Below are positions 6,270 to 6,647 of a DNA stretch of 6,647 nt, piece after piece. A model generated the notes under the pieces. The model made no database searches, was not told where the DNA came from, and saw nothing but the letters and a program-made list of their open reading frames with translations. Numbering within the stretch: the first letter of the stretch is position 1; every line of letters begins with the position of its first letter. Source of the stretch: Deltaproteobacteria bacterium RBG_16_54_11 (lineage in GTDB: Bacteria > Desulfobacterota > B13-G15 > RBG-16-54-18); contig MGQS01000116.1 of the NCBI GenBank assembly GCA_001797905.1, positions 16,490 through 23,136 on the forward strand. Direction: 5' to 3'. The position numbers and the translations under genes are program-made.

Positions 6270-6272
6270 GGT

Positions 6273-6325
6273 AAAAAGATACCGCCGAACCCCCTTCTAG
6301 ATAAAAACAAGGAGATTCGGCGGTA
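6273..6325 (-). terminator. Intrinsic terminator of the cold-shock gene
   Basis: Six bases after the cold-shock stop codon, the minus strand has a 10-bp perfect stem (TACCGCCGAA paired with TTCGGCGGTA, plus-strand arms 6316-6325 and 6280-6289). A 26-base loop between them can partly pair internally. The stem is followed directly by TCTTTTT (6279-6273). This is a proper Rho-independent terminator and shows that the cold-shock gene is not cotranscribed with the membrane-protein gene. Confidence 0.85.
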
Positions 6326-6330
6326 GTTGA

Positions 6331-6537
6331 TTACAGTTTCACAACGTTGATGGCACTGGGGCCTTTCGGACCTTGCTCGACATCAAAGCTGACCTTCTCA
6401 CCCTCGGCAAGGGACTTAAACCCAAAATCCTTGCTCTGGATGGCAGAATGGTGAACAAATACATCCTTGCCGTCTTCGAGCGTGATAAAGCCGTAACCTT
6501 TGGCGTTGTTAAACCACTTCACTGTACCATTGGCCAT
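6331..6537 (-). CDS. Cold-shock protein, CspA family
   Basis: This is a 68-residue single cold-shock domain (an OB-fold that binds single-stranded RNA and DNA), full length for the CspA family. It begins MANGTVKWFNNAKGYGFI. RNP1 is KGYGFI (14-19) and RNP2 is VFVHH (26-30), with the usual aromatic binding residues W8, F9, Y16, F18, F27 and H29 all present. The C-terminal half, EGEKVSFDVEQGPKGPSAINV, is also typical. Members melt RNA secondary structure as chaperones and can act as transcription antiterminators; whether this copy is cold-inducible or constitutive cannot be told. Start choice is firm: AAAGGAGG, eight bases before the ATG. An intrinsic terminator follows directly, so it is transcribed as a single gene or as the last one of a unit. 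A weak -10-like TTTAAT lies about 27 bases upstream of the start, with no good -35 box. Confidence 0.97.
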   Translation of the reverse strand: MANGTVKWFNNAKGYGFITLEDGKDVFVHHSAIQSKDFGFKSLAEGEKVSFDVEQGPKGPSAINVVKL

Positions 6538-6586
6538 ATCGCATACCTCCTTTCCTGCAGATTAAAGCCCCAGAATCACCTTGACT

Positions 6587-6618
6587 AAAAAAGACCACAA
6601 AGCTGAAAGTCTTTGTGG
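6587..6618 (-). terminator. Intrinsic terminator upstream of the cold-shock gene
   Basis: On the minus strand, CCACAAAG and CTTTGTGG (plus-strand arms 6611-6618 and 6595-6602) form an 8-bp perfect stem with an 8-base loop, followed at once by TCTTTTTT (6594-6587). It probably ends a minus-strand transcript arriving from beyond the right edge. Because it lies only about 50 bases before the cold-shock start codon, it could alternatively be a leader attenuator of that gene. Confidence 0.75.
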
Positions 6619-6647
6619 CCCCTGTGAATACTCGGTTACAAAAACTT

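Overview
This window looks like chromosomal DNA from a Gram-negative bacterium. It has moderately GC-rich genes, good GGAGG-type ribosome binding sites, two exported proteins plus a frameshifted gene for a third, a NodIJ-type ABC exporter and a CspA-family protein. The overall flavour (small exported Cys proteins, intergenic GC-rich palindromes) resembles Desulfobacterota (former Deltaproteobacteria). That is an impression, because no rRNA or other marker gene is present. No phage, CRISPR, tRNA or intact transposon was found.

Layout from left to right. Positions 1-1650 (minus strand) hold a two-gene ABC-2 exporter: the ATPase is read first and overlaps the permease by four bases (ATGA). The permease runs off the left edge and lacks only its last few residues. 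A 141-150 base gap with a 13-bp perfect palindrome separates this pair from 1801-3099 (minus), an exported serine hydrolase of the beta-lactamase/penicillin-binding-protein fold with a convincing sigma-70-type promoter. Read divergently is 3326-4972 (plus), a large exported protein I do not recognise. It has a beta-rich N-terminal region, a Trp/Tyr/His/Arg-rich middle and a low-complexity Pro/Gln/Arg tail made largely of a recent in-frame 69-residue tandem duplication. A 15-bp-stem hairpin follows it.

Positions 5210-5499 (minus) hold a small exported four-cysteine protein whose reading frame is broken at a run of seven G. Its two halves are clearly recognisable in adjacent frames. Positions 5713-6159 (minus) encode a four-helix inner-membrane protein of unknown function, with an extended -10 promoter preceded by two 9-bp direct repeats exactly 21 bp apart. 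Positions 6331-6537 (minus) encode a cold-shock protein, followed by an intrinsic terminator. A second intrinsic terminator lies just upstream of it, in the same orientation.

Apart from the exporter pair, the genes do not form an obvious pathway. Each appears to be its own transcription unit, and three of the products (one from the frameshifted gene) carry signal peptides, so the region leans towards envelope functions. The intervals 4973-5209 and 5500-5712 contain no gene I can support. The most notable items are the frameshifted small secreted protein, the duplicated low-complexity exported protein and the paired upstream repeats before the membrane-protein gene.
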